Source: Clostridia bacterium (GTDB lineage: Bacteria > Bacillota > Clostridia > Acetivibrionales > STF1-152). Taken from it: a stretch of DNA of 64,000 bases. The stretch's first letter is position 1, and each line of letters begins with the position of its first letter. Where the stretch lies: positions 1 to 64,000 of the forward strand of contig JANQLN010000057.1 in assembly GCA_028280575.1 (NCBI GenBank), given 5' to 3'. This document shows, in pieces, positions 9,819 through 19,478 of this stretch. The notes beneath the pieces were generated by a model. It saw nothing but the letters and a program-made list of their open reading frames with translations, did no database searches and was not told the origin of the DNA. The position numbers and the translations under genes were made by a program.

Positions 9819-10440
9819 TAGTCAGAAGTTCAATGAATTGATAGCTTTGAAGGAAAAGGTTACGAAGGAAGTAGAGCAAAGTTTAGTGATCCCTGAAAAC
9901 AAAAGGAGAAATAATAATCTGTTCTTATTTTTTGGCATACCAGGAAGTGGTAAGAGTACTCTTGCAAAAGTTATTGCTGAAGTAATTCCATGTGTTTATC
10001 TTTCCAGCGACATGATAGCATTAAATCATAATTTGGATCAAACAAGAAACTATTACTGGACATTTGAGATTATGAATGACTTGGCCAATAAGTACTTACA
10101 TGCAGGATATAATGTAATTGTTGATAGTAACTCTGATAGGTATTCAATAAGAAAAGAATTATATGAAATGGCATTTCGGCATAATGCAAAACCTTTTTGT
10201 TTTTGGGTAAAGACAGATATTAGTACCGTAAAAAGAAGGCAAAATATTAGAAAAATCTATAAATCTACATTAAGAAGCAAGTTTCTTTTTTATGTTAATT
10301 CAAATGAAATAGAAAAGTACCATAAAGACCTTGAAACTCCAAGAGAAGATGAGAATATTTTTACTATAGATGGTACAAAAGGCTTATTGAATCAACTATA
10401 CCCAATTGAGGAGATAAGAGGTTTAATTGATTCTAAATAA
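9802..10440 (+). CDS. P-loop kinase / AAA-type ATPase (zeta-toxin/PNK-like fold)
   Basis: Walker A GIPGSGKST; VDSNSDRYSIRKELYEMAF; 212 aa. Confidence 0.75.
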   Translation: MDIPINSQKFNELIALKEKVTKEVEQSLVIPENKRRNNNLFLFFGIPGSGKSTLAKVIAEVIPCVYLSSDMIALNHNLDQTRNYYWTFEIMNDLANKYLHAGYNVIVDSNSDRYSIRKELYEMAFRHNAKPFCFWVKTDISTVKRRQNIRKIYKSTLRSKFLFYVNSNEIEKYHKDLETPREDENIFTIDGTKGLLNQLYPIEEIRGLIDSK

Positions 10441-10565
10441 TTTTATTTTGGCTTTTTTGATTTGTTCTGGCGTCACCTGCCGTTTTATATCAACTATTAT
10501 TTGCACGGTCACGCCAGAAGATAGTTAATTCCACAGAAGAACATGTATTCCAATTATTAAAATTC

Positions 10566-10712
10566 TTATCGGCTCCAGCCTGATAACTTATCAAATGCCG
10601 GCCATGTTATTTCCAGATAAAAACAGTGCCCTTCATTACCGACAATAAGTGTGCAGTTTTCTGATGCCCCTGCCTTCTGGTAAATACTATTTATTATCTT
10701 AGAGTCTTCCAT
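10566..10712 (-). pseudogene. C-terminal remnant of an alpha/beta hydrolase
   Basis: MEDSKIINSIYQKAGASENCTLIVGNEGHCFYLEITWPAFDKLSGWSR*; GHxFY...WPAF resembles dienelactone-hydrolase/esterase C-termini. Confidence 0.45.
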
Positions 10713-10734
10713 CACATACTCTATATTAGAGTAT

Positions 10735-13344
10735 TTATAACCTTGGGTCTACTGGCTCGCTTTCCAATGCGAGGACACCAAATACACACTCATGCACCCT
10801 ATATAACGGTTCATTCCTTGTAAACCTTTCAAGGGCTTCCACTCCAAGGGCATATTCTCTTAATGCAAGTGAACGCTTTTTACCCAAAGATCGTTTTTTT
10901 AGCTTCTTCATGTTTTTATCTAGCATATATTCCGGTCCGTATATAATTCTGAGGTATTCTCTTCCCCTGCATTTTACAGCAGGCTGAATTAACCCATTTT
11001 CATTTTTTACTGTAAAATCCAATGGCTTTACAACCATTCCTTCTCCACCATTTTGGGTTAATCCGTACCACCAGTCTACCCCACCTTTTATACTGTCATC
11101 ATTAGTTACATCCACCTCCATAAAATTTGTAGCCATTAACAGGTTACTACCTGCTTTACATATCTCATTTATTTCATTCATATGCCACAGATGTTCTTTG
11201 TTTATAAATGTCCTTCCTTCAACTGCCATTATATGAAATGGTGCAAGCTTGTAGCCATGCAATGAATTCACAGGCCAGCAATACTTTCTGTATGCTTCAA
11301 CGTACTTATTAAGCATTTCCATCTTTTCCTGATACCTGGCTGCAAGCTCTTTTATGTCCATATTTTTACCTGAGGTTTCATTTGAAACTTCAAAGCATAT
11401 TAATTCTCTTCCTGCTGCTTCATTCAACAGAGGAACTACCTGCCTTAATGACTGCACCCCTGCTGTACCCACAGCTGAATACTGTTCTTTTAGCAAAAGT
11501 TGTGCCTTGGCAGACCATGGCATCAATTCACAATCAAGACATACCCAATCTGTTTCAAACTTTTCCCAGAATTCTGACTGGGTTAAGGTATCTACTACTT
11601 CATCAATAAAAGCATTTTTCAGGTCTTCTTCTGAAAAAAATTCTCTCCCTGTCCTTGTATAGCAAATCCCCTTTTGTCCATCTGCAGCTTTAAATGTTTT
11701 ACTGGCTGCCTCTTCATCTCTACATGCTATTACAACAGCCCTAGAACCCATATGCTTTTCCTCACACACTACTCTGTCAATTCCTCTTTGCCTGTAATAT
11801 GAAAAAGCTTCTTCAGGATGTTCAAGGTATTCCTGTATACCAGATGTCTCACAGGGAGACATTGTCGGTGGAAGATATATAAGCCAATGAGGGTCTGCAA
11901 CAAACCTGCTCATAACCTCTATAGCCGCAGCAGAATTTTGCTCGGGTATAGTGATATTCCTCCTTAATCTGGTCGATAATATTTTCTTGCCGGATACATC
12001 TGTAATATCAAGCATGTCATTATCCCTGTCAGGTTGTTCATATGCTTTTTCGGTAACAGATTCAAAAGGCTTTACAGGCTCATAATATTTATATAGTGCC
12101 TCTACACTCACGAGTTCCTTTTCTGGATACCTTAATGCTGTCAGTTTCCCTCCAAATACACATCCTGTATCAATATCAATTGTATTATTAATCCACTCTA
12201 TTTCTGTAACAGGCGTATGCCCGTAAACAACGATAGCACTTCCCCTATATTCGTCAGCCCAATTATACCTTACAGGCAGTCCAAACTCATCGGTTTCCCC
12301 GGTAGTCTCACCAAATAAGGCAAATTCCCGAACCTTTCCAGAACCTCTTCCCTGCAAACTCTCTTTCATACCCCCATGTGCAACTACCAGATTACCATCA
12401 TCAAAAATATAATGACTGATAAGAGAGTTAATAAATTCCTTTACATGCCCCAGGAATTTATCAGGCTGCCCTTCAAGCTGTTCTATTGTTCTATCAAGAC
12501 CATGCTTTAGCTCTACATTTTTGCCATTAAGCTTTTTAAGCAGTTTAATATCATGATTTCCAGGAACACAAAATGCTGATTCACTATTTACCATGGACAT
12601 AACAATTTTTAATACCTTTAACGAATCGGGGCCCCTATCAGTAAGGTCTCCAAGAAATACAGCCTTTCTACCTTCTGGATGGGCTATATTATACCCAAAC
12701 CCTTCATAATCAAATTCCTTTTCTTCTATAATATATCCCATTTTTGTAAGAAGCATTTCAAGTTCACCAGCGCACCCATGTATATCTCCAATTATGTCAA
12801 ATGGTCCTTTTATATGCCTTAGGTTATTCCATAATGGCTGCCTCTCAATTTCCAGGTTGCTAACATCTTCTTCATTCGTGAAGGTATAAATATACCTAAA
12901 ACCTTCTTTTTTCAGACCTCTAATTGATTTTCTCAAATATTGCTTATGCTGCTTTATTACATGCTTGCTAAAACTTCTATCTTCTCTTTTTTCATTTCTG
13001 TCCTGGCACAGCCTTTCTGACATATCCAACACTATGGCAACCGGCAGGCAGTGGTACTGTCTTGCCAATTGTATTAGCGGCTTTCTTGCCGATGGCTGTA
13101 CATTGGTTGCATCTATAACAGTAAGTTTACCCGCCTCAAGCCTTTTTGCCGCAATAAAGTGCAATACCTCGAATGCCGCCTTTGTAGCAGTCTGGTCATT
13201 TTCATTATCAGAAACCAATCCTCTGCAAAAATCTGAAGACAATACCTCGGTAGGTCTAAAATATTTCTTTGCAAATGTTGACTTACCTGACCCTGACGGT
13301 CCTATTAAAACAACAAGTGATAATTCAGGTATTTTCAAATTCAT
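10735..13344 (-). CDS. pnkp: polynucleotide kinase-phosphatase-ligase (bacterial Pnkp)
   Basis: GPSGSGKST kinase; GDIHGCAGE, GDLTDRGPDS, PGNHD phosphatase; EEKHMGSRAVV ligase-type motif; 869 aa. Confidence 0.95.
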   Translation of the reverse strand: MNLKIPELSLVVLIGPSGSGKSTFAKKYFRPTEVLSSDFCRGLVSDNENDQTATKAAFEVLHFIAAKRLEAGKLTVIDATNVQPSARKPLIQLARQYHCLPVAIVLDMSERLCQDRNEKREDRSFSKHVIKQHKQYLRKSIRGLKKEGFRYIYTFTNEEDVSNLEIERQPLWNNLRHIKGPFDIIGDIHGCAGELEMLLTKMGYIIEEKEFDYEGFGYNIAHPEGRKAVFLGDLTDRGPDSLKVLKIVMSMVNSESAFCVPGNHDIKLLKKLNGKNVELKHGLDRTIEQLEGQPDKFLGHVKEFINSLISHYIFDDGNLVVAHGGMKESLQGRGSGKVREFALFGETTGETDEFGLPVRYNWADEYRGSAIVVYGHTPVTEIEWINNTIDIDTGCVFGGKLTALRYPEKELVSVEALYKYYEPVKPFESVTEKAYEQPDRDNDMLDITDVSGKKILSTRLRRNITIPEQNSAAAIEVMSRFVADPHWLIYLPPTMSPCETSGIQEYLEHPEEAFSYYRQRGIDRVVCEEKHMGSRAVVIACRDEEAASKTFKAADGQKGICYTRTGREFFSEEDLKNAFIDEVVDTLTQSEFWEKFETDWVCLDCELMPWSAKAQLLLKEQYSAVGTAGVQSLRQVVPLLNEAAGRELICFEVSNETSGKNMDIKELAARYQEKMEMLNKYVEAYRKYCWPVNSLHGYKLAPFHIMAVEGRTFINKEHLWHMNEINEICKAGSNLLMATNFMEVDVTNDDSIKGGVDWWYGLTQNGGEGMVVKPLDFTVKNENGLIQPAVKCRGREYLRIIYGPEYMLDKNMKKLKKRSLGKKRSLALREYALGVEALERFTRNEPLYRVHECVFGVLALESEPVDPRL

Positions 13345-14711
13345 CTCTTAAACACCCCCATTTGTGTTGGAGTTATCTGCCTGCTATCCTTATCCCCAAT
13401 ATCAATAAATCTCACACTATACCTATATTTAATACAAATATCTAAACACCAGTTTTGAAACTGGTCTCCTGTCCATTCAAATCGATGGTCACGGTGCCTC
13501 ATATTACCTTCCATAAGGTTTTCATAGTTCTTGTTATAGTCAAAATTTGGTGTAGTAATAACCACAACCCTTGGTCTCGCATATCCAAAAACAATTTTCT
13601 CAAATGCAGCCAATCTACTAATATCAAAATGTTCTATAACCTCAATAACCGTAGCTGCATCATACCCTGAAAACCTCTTATCCCTGTACATAAGAGAGCC
13701 TTGAAACAGATTTATCCTCTCTCTCTTAAATTCAGGCACATCATCAAGTCTTAGCCTGTCCCTTGCCCTTTCAAGCGCTGTTACCGATACATCCATACCG
13801 GCTATATTGTTAAATTGTCTATCGCTTTGCAGCATTTTTAAAAGCTTGCCTTCACCACAACCCAAATCTATAACTGAGTTTATGCCTTCGCTTTTTAAGA
13901 CTGCCATAACAGTCCCCAGCCTCTGCTGATTCAGATTCAAAGCTTCCTCTGACACAGGCCTTTCTTCCCGCTCTTCTGTTTCTTCCTCTGAAGTCAATAC
14001 ATCAAAGGCTATATTTGCAAAGCTTTTCTTATAGTTTAAATATCTATTTATAATCATACTCTTGTCTGGATGCTCTGCAAGCCACTCCTGACCATGGTTC
14101 AGTAGCTTTTCCACTTCATCTTTGCCTATCCAGTAATGCTTTTTATTGTCCAGTACAGGAAGCAGAATATATACATGGTTGAGTAGCTGTTTCAAAGTAC
14201 AATTATTTTCAAGGTTTATGGTGTAGTATGGGCTTTTGCCCCACTCTTCAAATTTATCATCAAGCATATAGCTTGTAATGGCTATACTATAACCAAGAGG
14301 CTCAAAGAGCTTTCTAATGAACTCTTCCCCTCCTTTACACTTAACCATTGATATAACAGCTTTTAACCTCATTTTTTTATCAACAAGCTCAGGCTTTTTT
14401 TTGCATCTTCCAGCCATAGCAGAACTATAAACCTGTGACAATGCAACACTTAAAAATGAAGATGACACATAGGGTCTATCGTTTACATAATCAAACAATC
14501 CCATGTATGCCTTTTTTCTAGTTCTAGCCAAGTCCAGGGAATTAATATCCAACATAAGCACTGCTGTACATTTTTTATCATTTGCAACAGGATAAAACAC
14601 ATGTGCTTTACCAAATGTCAGTTCATGTGTCTGGGGCCTTTGTGGATTTTTATGGAGCAGATATCCCAAATTTGTAGCCGGTTTCTCTGTAGATGTTACT
14701 GTTAAAAACAT
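13341..14711 (-). CDS. hen1: 3'-terminal RNA ribose 2'-O-methyltransferase Hen1
   Basis: SAM motif VIDLGCGEGKLLKML; EVIEHFD; TTPNFDYN...RHRDHRFEWT; 4-bp overlap with pnkp. Confidence 0.95.
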   Translation of the reverse strand: MFLTVTSTEKPATNLGYLLHKNPQRPQTHELTFGKAHVFYPVANDKKCTAVLMLDINSLDLARTRKKAYMGLFDYVNDRPYVSSSFLSVALSQVYSSAMAGRCKKKPELVDKKMRLKAVISMVKCKGGEEFIRKLFEPLGYSIAITSYMLDDKFEEWGKSPYYTINLENNCTLKQLLNHVYILLPVLDNKKHYWIGKDEVEKLLNHGQEWLAEHPDKSMIINRYLNYKKSFANIAFDVLTSEEETEEREERPVSEEALNLNQQRLGTVMAVLKSEGINSVIDLGCGEGKLLKMLQSDRQFNNIAGMDVSVTALERARDRLRLDDVPEFKRERINLFQGSLMYRDKRFSGYDAATVIEVIEHFDISRLAAFEKIVFGYARPRVVVITTPNFDYNKNYENLMEGNMRHRDHRFEWTGDQFQNWCLDICIKYRYSVRFIDIGDKDSRQITPTQMGVFKR

Positions 14712-14745
14712 CTTAGTATCCTCCCCTCAAAATAATGATAAAACA

Positions 14746-14779
14746 AAAGCGGTTGAGCTTTTTTCGGCCCAACCGCTTT
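14746..14779 (-). terminator. hairpin between small leader ORF and hen1; candidate terminator/attenuator
   Basis: AAAGCGGTTG ... CAACCGCTTT 10-bp perfect stem; minus strand followed by TTTTGTTTTATC. Confidence 0.5.
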
Positions 14780-14797
14780 GTTATCTTATCATCTCTT

Positions 14798-14920
14798 TTA
14801 ATCGTAAGACGAATTTTGACAACAAATAGTTAAACCAATGCGATTGAAATTTCTCTCCGTATCGGCAAGGTATTCACATTCCAGAATACGATGTTGTATA
14901 TCTATACCTTTTATAAGCAT
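14798..14920 (-). CDS. candidate 40-aa leader ORF upstream of hen1
   Basis: MLIKGIDIQHRILECEYLADTERNFNRIGLTICCQNSSYD*; preceded by AAGGAG 7 nt before ATG. Confidence 0.35.
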   Translation of the reverse strand: MLIKGIDIQHRILECEYLADTERNFNRIGLTICCQNSSYD

Positions 14921-15283
14921 CGTCAAACTCCTTAAACTTCTTAACATATTTGCTGATTACATTATCAAACTAAGTATTTGCTGTCAATGATTTTAATAAA
15001 ACTGTAATAATACTCATATGCTTTTGTTAAAATAGCCTGTGAACAGACTCCATCAAAAGTTTTTCTGCACTTTTACTATCCGGGTCATCTAGTTATAATT
15101 TACTTTTTTTGCAAATCAAGCTTTATGCAGCCCCATAAATAAATGTGAGTTCTCATAAGGAAACATAAAAATAATAGTACTAACGAAAATATTTCTTATC
15201 TTCAGCGCTTGAAAAAGCGGATATTCTATATTATCTTCATACATAGTATTTTACTTAATTGACAGTGTACCTTCCAGAACAAT

Positions 15284-15556
15284 TTAATTTTCGTCAATAA
15301 TACCTGACTCGAATATGAATGGTTTGTTAGATCTATTATTATTCCCACTAATATTTTGCCTTCTTTTTACAGTACTAATATCTGTCTTTATCCAAAAACA
15401 AAAAGAGGTTGCATTATGCTGAAATGCCATTTCATATAACTCTTTTCTTGTTGAATATCTATCAGAGTTACTATCAACAATTACATTATATCCTTCATAT
15501 AAATACTTATTGGCCAAGTCATTCATAATCTCAAATGTCCATTTCAAACTACACAA
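15284..15556 (-). pseudogene. truncated inverted copy of the P-loop kinase at 9802-10440
   Basis: WTFEIMNDLANKYLYEGYNVIVDSNSDRYSTRKELYEMAFQHNA...DISTVKRRQNI nearly identical to residues 86-149 of the 212-aa protein; Walker A missing. Confidence 0.85.
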
Positions 15557-15705
15557 TGGTTAAGTACTTATAATAATAACACAATGCAGTTTATGATTGC
15601 ATTGAGGATTATTTCACTCACCATATAAATTTATTTTACGTTTAGTGTTGAAATATTCTGCATTTTTGTCATAATTATAAGTAGAACAATTAAGGAGGTT
15701 ATTTT

Positions 15706-17508
15706 ATGAAGGAAAGGTTAAATAGAAATGAAGTCAATGAGCAGATGACTTGGAATCTAAAATCACTGTTTGAGACTAAAGAAGACTTTGATAGGTCTTT
15801 AGAAGAAGCAAAAAAAGAAGTAAAGAACCTAAAAGCCTATAAAGGAAAGCTTGGAGAAAGTGCAACTACTCTTTATTATGCACTTAAAGCCTATGAAGAC
15901 TTAAATGTGAAAGTATATGCACTCTACACCTACTCAGGACTGCAAAAAGCTGCTGATGGTACTGACACAAAAATCCAAGAACTTTCTATGGCAGCTGAAG
16001 CTGCAGTTATTGGCATCAATGCTGATCTTACATTTATAAGCAATGAAGTAAAATCTTTATCAGAAGATTTAGTTGCAAAATACTTAAAAGAAGAGCCCAA
16101 ACTGGATGAGTTCAAGGTTTATTTAGAAGATCAACTGGATGAAAAGAAATACAAGCTATCAGATGATACAGAAGAAGCACTTGCTATGCTTGGAGAGATA
16201 ACAAAAGCACCATACAGAACTTACTCAGTTAGTAAAGCAGCTGATATGATCTTCGATTCTTTTGAAGATAGCGAAGGCAACACCCTTCCGAATTCATTTG
16301 CACTATTCGAAGGTAAATATGAATACAGCAAAGACCCTGTACTAAGAGCAAATGCTTATAAGTCATTCAACAAAACACTGAATCAATACAAAAATACTTA
16401 TGCTGCAGTTTATCATACAGAAGTTTACAAACAAGTGAAAATGAGTAAACTAAGAGGTTATGAATCAGTAACCAAGATGCTTTTACAACCTCAAAAAGTT
16501 ACTGAAGAAATGTACCATCGTCAAATCGATGTAATTTACAAAGAGCTAGCGCCACATATGAGAAAATATGCAAAGCTTTTAAAAGAACAGCTTGGACTTG
16601 ATAAACTTCACTTCTATGATTTAAAAGCACCTCTTGATACAACGTTCAATCCTCCTGCTACATATGATGAAGCAAGGGAAACAATCCTTAAATCCCTTGA
16701 AATCATGGGTGAAGATTATCTTCAAATCATGAACAAAGCATTTGATGAAAGATGGATTGATTATGCAGATAACGTTGGTAAGTCTACTGGAGCATTTTGT
16801 GCATCACCTTATGCAGTTCATCCATATATACTTGTTACATTCCAAGACAATATGAGAGATGCATTCACTCTGGCACATGAGCTTGGTCATGCAGGTCACT
16901 TCCACTTGGCAAACAATGCGCAAAACTACTTCAACACTGATGTATCAGTATATAATGTTGAAGCACCATCTACAATGAATGAAATGTTGCTAGGAAGATA
17001 CCTGCTATCAAAAAGTGACGATCCAAAAATGAAAAAATGGGTTATCCTTAAGTTCATGGGAACATACTACCATAACTTTGTGACACATCTTCTTGAAGCT
17101 GCATACCAAAGAAAAGTATACGACTACGCTGAAAAAGGACAACCACTAACAGCTGATCTTCTTACTAATACCAAGCTGGAAGTACTAAGAGGATTCTGGG
17201 GAGACACAGTGGAAATAGATGAAGATGCTGGACTTACATGGATGCGACAGCCACACTACTACATGGGACTTTATCCTTACACTTATTCCGCTGGACTTAC
17301 AGTTTCTACAGCTTGTTCAGAAATGATTTTCGAAGAAGGTCAACCAGCAGTAGACAGATGGATTGAAATGCTTAAAACAGGTGGCAAACTAAGACCACTT
17401 GATTTACTAAAAGTTGCAGGCATGGACTTCACATCAGATGAGCCTGTTCAAAAAGCTGTAGCTTATGTAGGCAACTTAATCGATCAATTAGTTGAACTTT
17501 GTAAATAA
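15706..17508 (+). CDS. pepF: oligoendopeptidase F (M3 family)
   Basis: HELGHAGH zinc motif; 600 aa; GGAGG RBS. Confidence 0.93.
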   Translation: MKERLNRNEVNEQMTWNLKSLFETKEDFDRSLEEAKKEVKNLKAYKGKLGESATTLYYALKAYEDLNVKVYALYTYSGLQKAADGTDTKIQELSMAAEAAVIGINADLTFISNEVKSLSEDLVAKYLKEEPKLDEFKVYLEDQLDEKKYKLSDDTEEALAMLGEITKAPYRTYSVSKAADMIFDSFEDSEGNTLPNSFALFEGKYEYSKDPVLRANAYKSFNKTLNQYKNTYAAVYHTEVYKQVKMSKLRGYESVTKMLLQPQKVTEEMYHRQIDVIYKELAPHMRKYAKLLKEQLGLDKLHFYDLKAPLDTTFNPPATYDEARETILKSLEIMGEDYLQIMNKAFDERWIDYADNVGKSTGAFCASPYAVHPYILVTFQDNMRDAFTLAHELGHAGHFHLANNAQNYFNTDVSVYNVEAPSTMNEMLLGRYLLSKSDDPKMKKWVILKFMGTYYHNFVTHLLEAAYQRKVYDYAEKGQPLTADLLTNTKLEVLRGFWGDTVEIDEDAGLTWMRQPHYYMGLYPYTYSAGLTVSTACSEMIFEEGQPAVDRWIEMLKTGGKLRPLDLLKVAGMDFTSDEPVQKAVAYVGNLIDQLVELCK

Positions 17509-17584
17509 GAACATTACTAAAGCTGAGGTTGTTACTAGTAGTCTGTTAAGTTAATAACTATGGGTGATTGTCGTAGATTTTTTC

Positions 17585-17665
17585 ACAAGACAAGGCGGAG
17601 GAGGTGCGTCCGGCACTTATATGTAAGTGCCGGATAATCCGATGACAACGCAGAATTGCGGAAAA
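17585..17665. repeat. palindromic repeat with 11-bp perfect stem
   Basis: TCCGGCACTTA-TATG-TAAGTGCCGGA (17609-17634) inside ACAAGGCGGAGGAGGTGCG...GACAACGCAGAATTGCGGAA. Confidence 0.5.
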
Positions 17666-17703
17666 ATATGCAACAAGATAACCATAAAGTTTATGTGTCA
17701 CAA

Positions 17704-17812
17704 TGTGAGTTCTCATATAGTTTGAAATTTTCTGAACGTAAAATCAACGTTTGAGCCTAAATATTCTCAGCAAGTTTGAAAATTTTTCTCAAATAGTTTG
17801 AAAAAAACTTCT
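17704..17812 (+). mobile_element. solitary Tn7/Tn5053-like left end (copy 1)
   Basis: first 52 nt identical to 20832-20883 (TGTGAGTTCTCATATAGTTTGAAATTTTCTGAACGTAAAATCAACGTTTGAG); further shared AAGTTTGAAAA and CTCAAATAGTTTGAAAAAAACTT. Confidence 0.85.
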
Positions 17813-18127
17813 TGAATTTCTATTGTTTTTTACATGGTACTATTAACAATAATCCTTAAAATAATTATTTTCAATATTATACCATGGTATAATTTACCTG
17901 CCAATAAATTAAATTTTTTTCAGAAAATACAATTTCAAATCACTATTTACATGTAATTCATCTCTTATATATTTATACATACCACAACTTTATAAGATTT
18001 ATTATATCACATGCCTTGTGTAGAGGATAAATGTGTACAGCTGGCACACTAGCCCCTTGGTCTGCAGTTTAATTAGATTTTTGGTTTTTATATATACTGA
18101 GATTTATAGAATCGTATAGGTTACCAT

Positions 18128-19267
18128 TCAAACCTTAGTACAATCAGGTATTTTCTGACCATTCTTCTTTTTTTGCATACTTGCCAGCTCGCTATCCTGC
18201 CATATTTTTATTTCCTGACTTATATCAAGTAATGACTCATTCAAAGAAAAACGAAACCCTTCACAACCTTTTTGACAGTTGCCGTGACCGCTGCCCTTTT
18301 TTCTATCACACCCATATCCTTTAGAGATCTTTTCTTGTAAAAAATCAGGGAATTTCGCGATCACATCAGCATATTTTGAGGTATTCTCTGTTTTAAGTAT
18401 GATACGGTAACCGTTATGCAAAGATGTCGAAAACCTCCATAATGCTTTACGTTTATACGAGTAGATAAAATGAACACATAAAAACCCTAATTCTACATTA
18501 CATTCCATTCCCGAGTCCAGATAATGTTGATGCAATTTTAAGACGAGTTCTTGCAAGGGAGCAGACAAGGGATAGACAAAATCTTGCAAAATAGAGGCAA
18601 CCTCCGTATCCTCGTTTTTCAGCGACCTGTAATCACATCGGAGTAAGATATCGTCATTTTTACGGGTTGATAGTTCATTCTGGGCAATCCCCAAAACCTT
18701 CCAACCTGTTAGCATAATCGGATAATCAGGATATGAAATTTCTACTGCTTCAATTTTTGATATATCAGGTTTTTTTATACTCAAGTCAATACCATGAAAA
18801 TTAATACCGCATTCAGTCAGAAATCTCATACTTTTAATCATTTGCGGAACAGGAATTTTCGCCGTTGAATTTTTATTAAGAGATCTTTTGAGGCTAAGAA
18901 TTTCCCAGTCATTAACCAACAGTGAATCACCTTTCTCCGATAATATACCATGCTGACCTATGTTTATTAATATGCTCCTAATGTTGTTTAAGAATGGAAA
19001 CTCTACCGTTAAAGTTGTTTCGTCTGAAAACTTTTTTTTGCCTTTTTTAGGTACATTACATAAACTGTTATCAGCCATTAAATAATCGCAAAATCGATAT
19101 AGAAAATCTCTAAAAGCGAGGACGCCATCTCGTATGTACTCTTCCTCCGAAATATTTCTAAACATAGAATTGATTGTATATGTTTCAGGAATATTCACTG
19201 GTATTAGTTGCTTCAATAACTTCGCCATATCTCCCATTGTTTTTTCCATAAAAAAATCTCCTTTCAT
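18128..19267 (-). CDS. hypothetical protein
   Basis: 379-aa ORF; C-terminal Cys cluster CDRKKGSGHGNCQKGC; likely start at MEKTMGDM; no family recognised. Confidence 0.7.
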   Translation of the reverse strand: MKGDFFMEKTMGDMAKLLKQLIPVNIPETYTINSMFRNISEEEYIRDGVLAFRDFLYRFCDYLMADNSLCNVPKKGKKKFSDETTLTVEFPFLNNIRSILINIGQHGILSEKGDSLLVNDWEILSLKRSLNKNSTAKIPVPQMIKSMRFLTECGINFHGIDLSIKKPDISKIEAVEISYPDYPIMLTGWKVLGIAQNELSTRKNDDILLRCDYRSLKNEDTEVASILQDFVYPLSAPLQELVLKLHQHYLDSGMECNVELGFLCVHFIYSYKRKALWRFSTSLHNGYRIILKTENTSKYADVIAKFPDFLQEKISKGYGCDRKKGSGHGNCQKGCEGFRFSLNESLLDISQEIKIWQDSELASMQKKKNGQKIPDCTKV

Positions 19268-19478
19268 CTAGTTTTTGACTTTACTTTTGGGATCTAGCTT
19301 AGCAATTGATTTCATATTAATTATCCCTACTTTTTTCAAAAAATCCCTAGATCTATTTATAGCATTTGGTGGTAAAATAATAAGTCAATATCGTAATCAT
19401 ATCAATTAATATTCATATTATATGATTTCCAATAAAAGCAAAACCTGTCCCAGGTTCTAGTAAAAGAGGTCAAAGTGC

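Noticed and set aside
12965-13351. 128-aa plus-strand ORF
   Set aside because: Antisense to the Pnkp kinase domain; no coding features.
15105-15125. Possible right-end motif (ACTTTTTTTGCAAATCA)
   Set aside because: Only weak resemblance to ACTTTTTGCAAACTCACA; no terminal ACA and no iterated copies.
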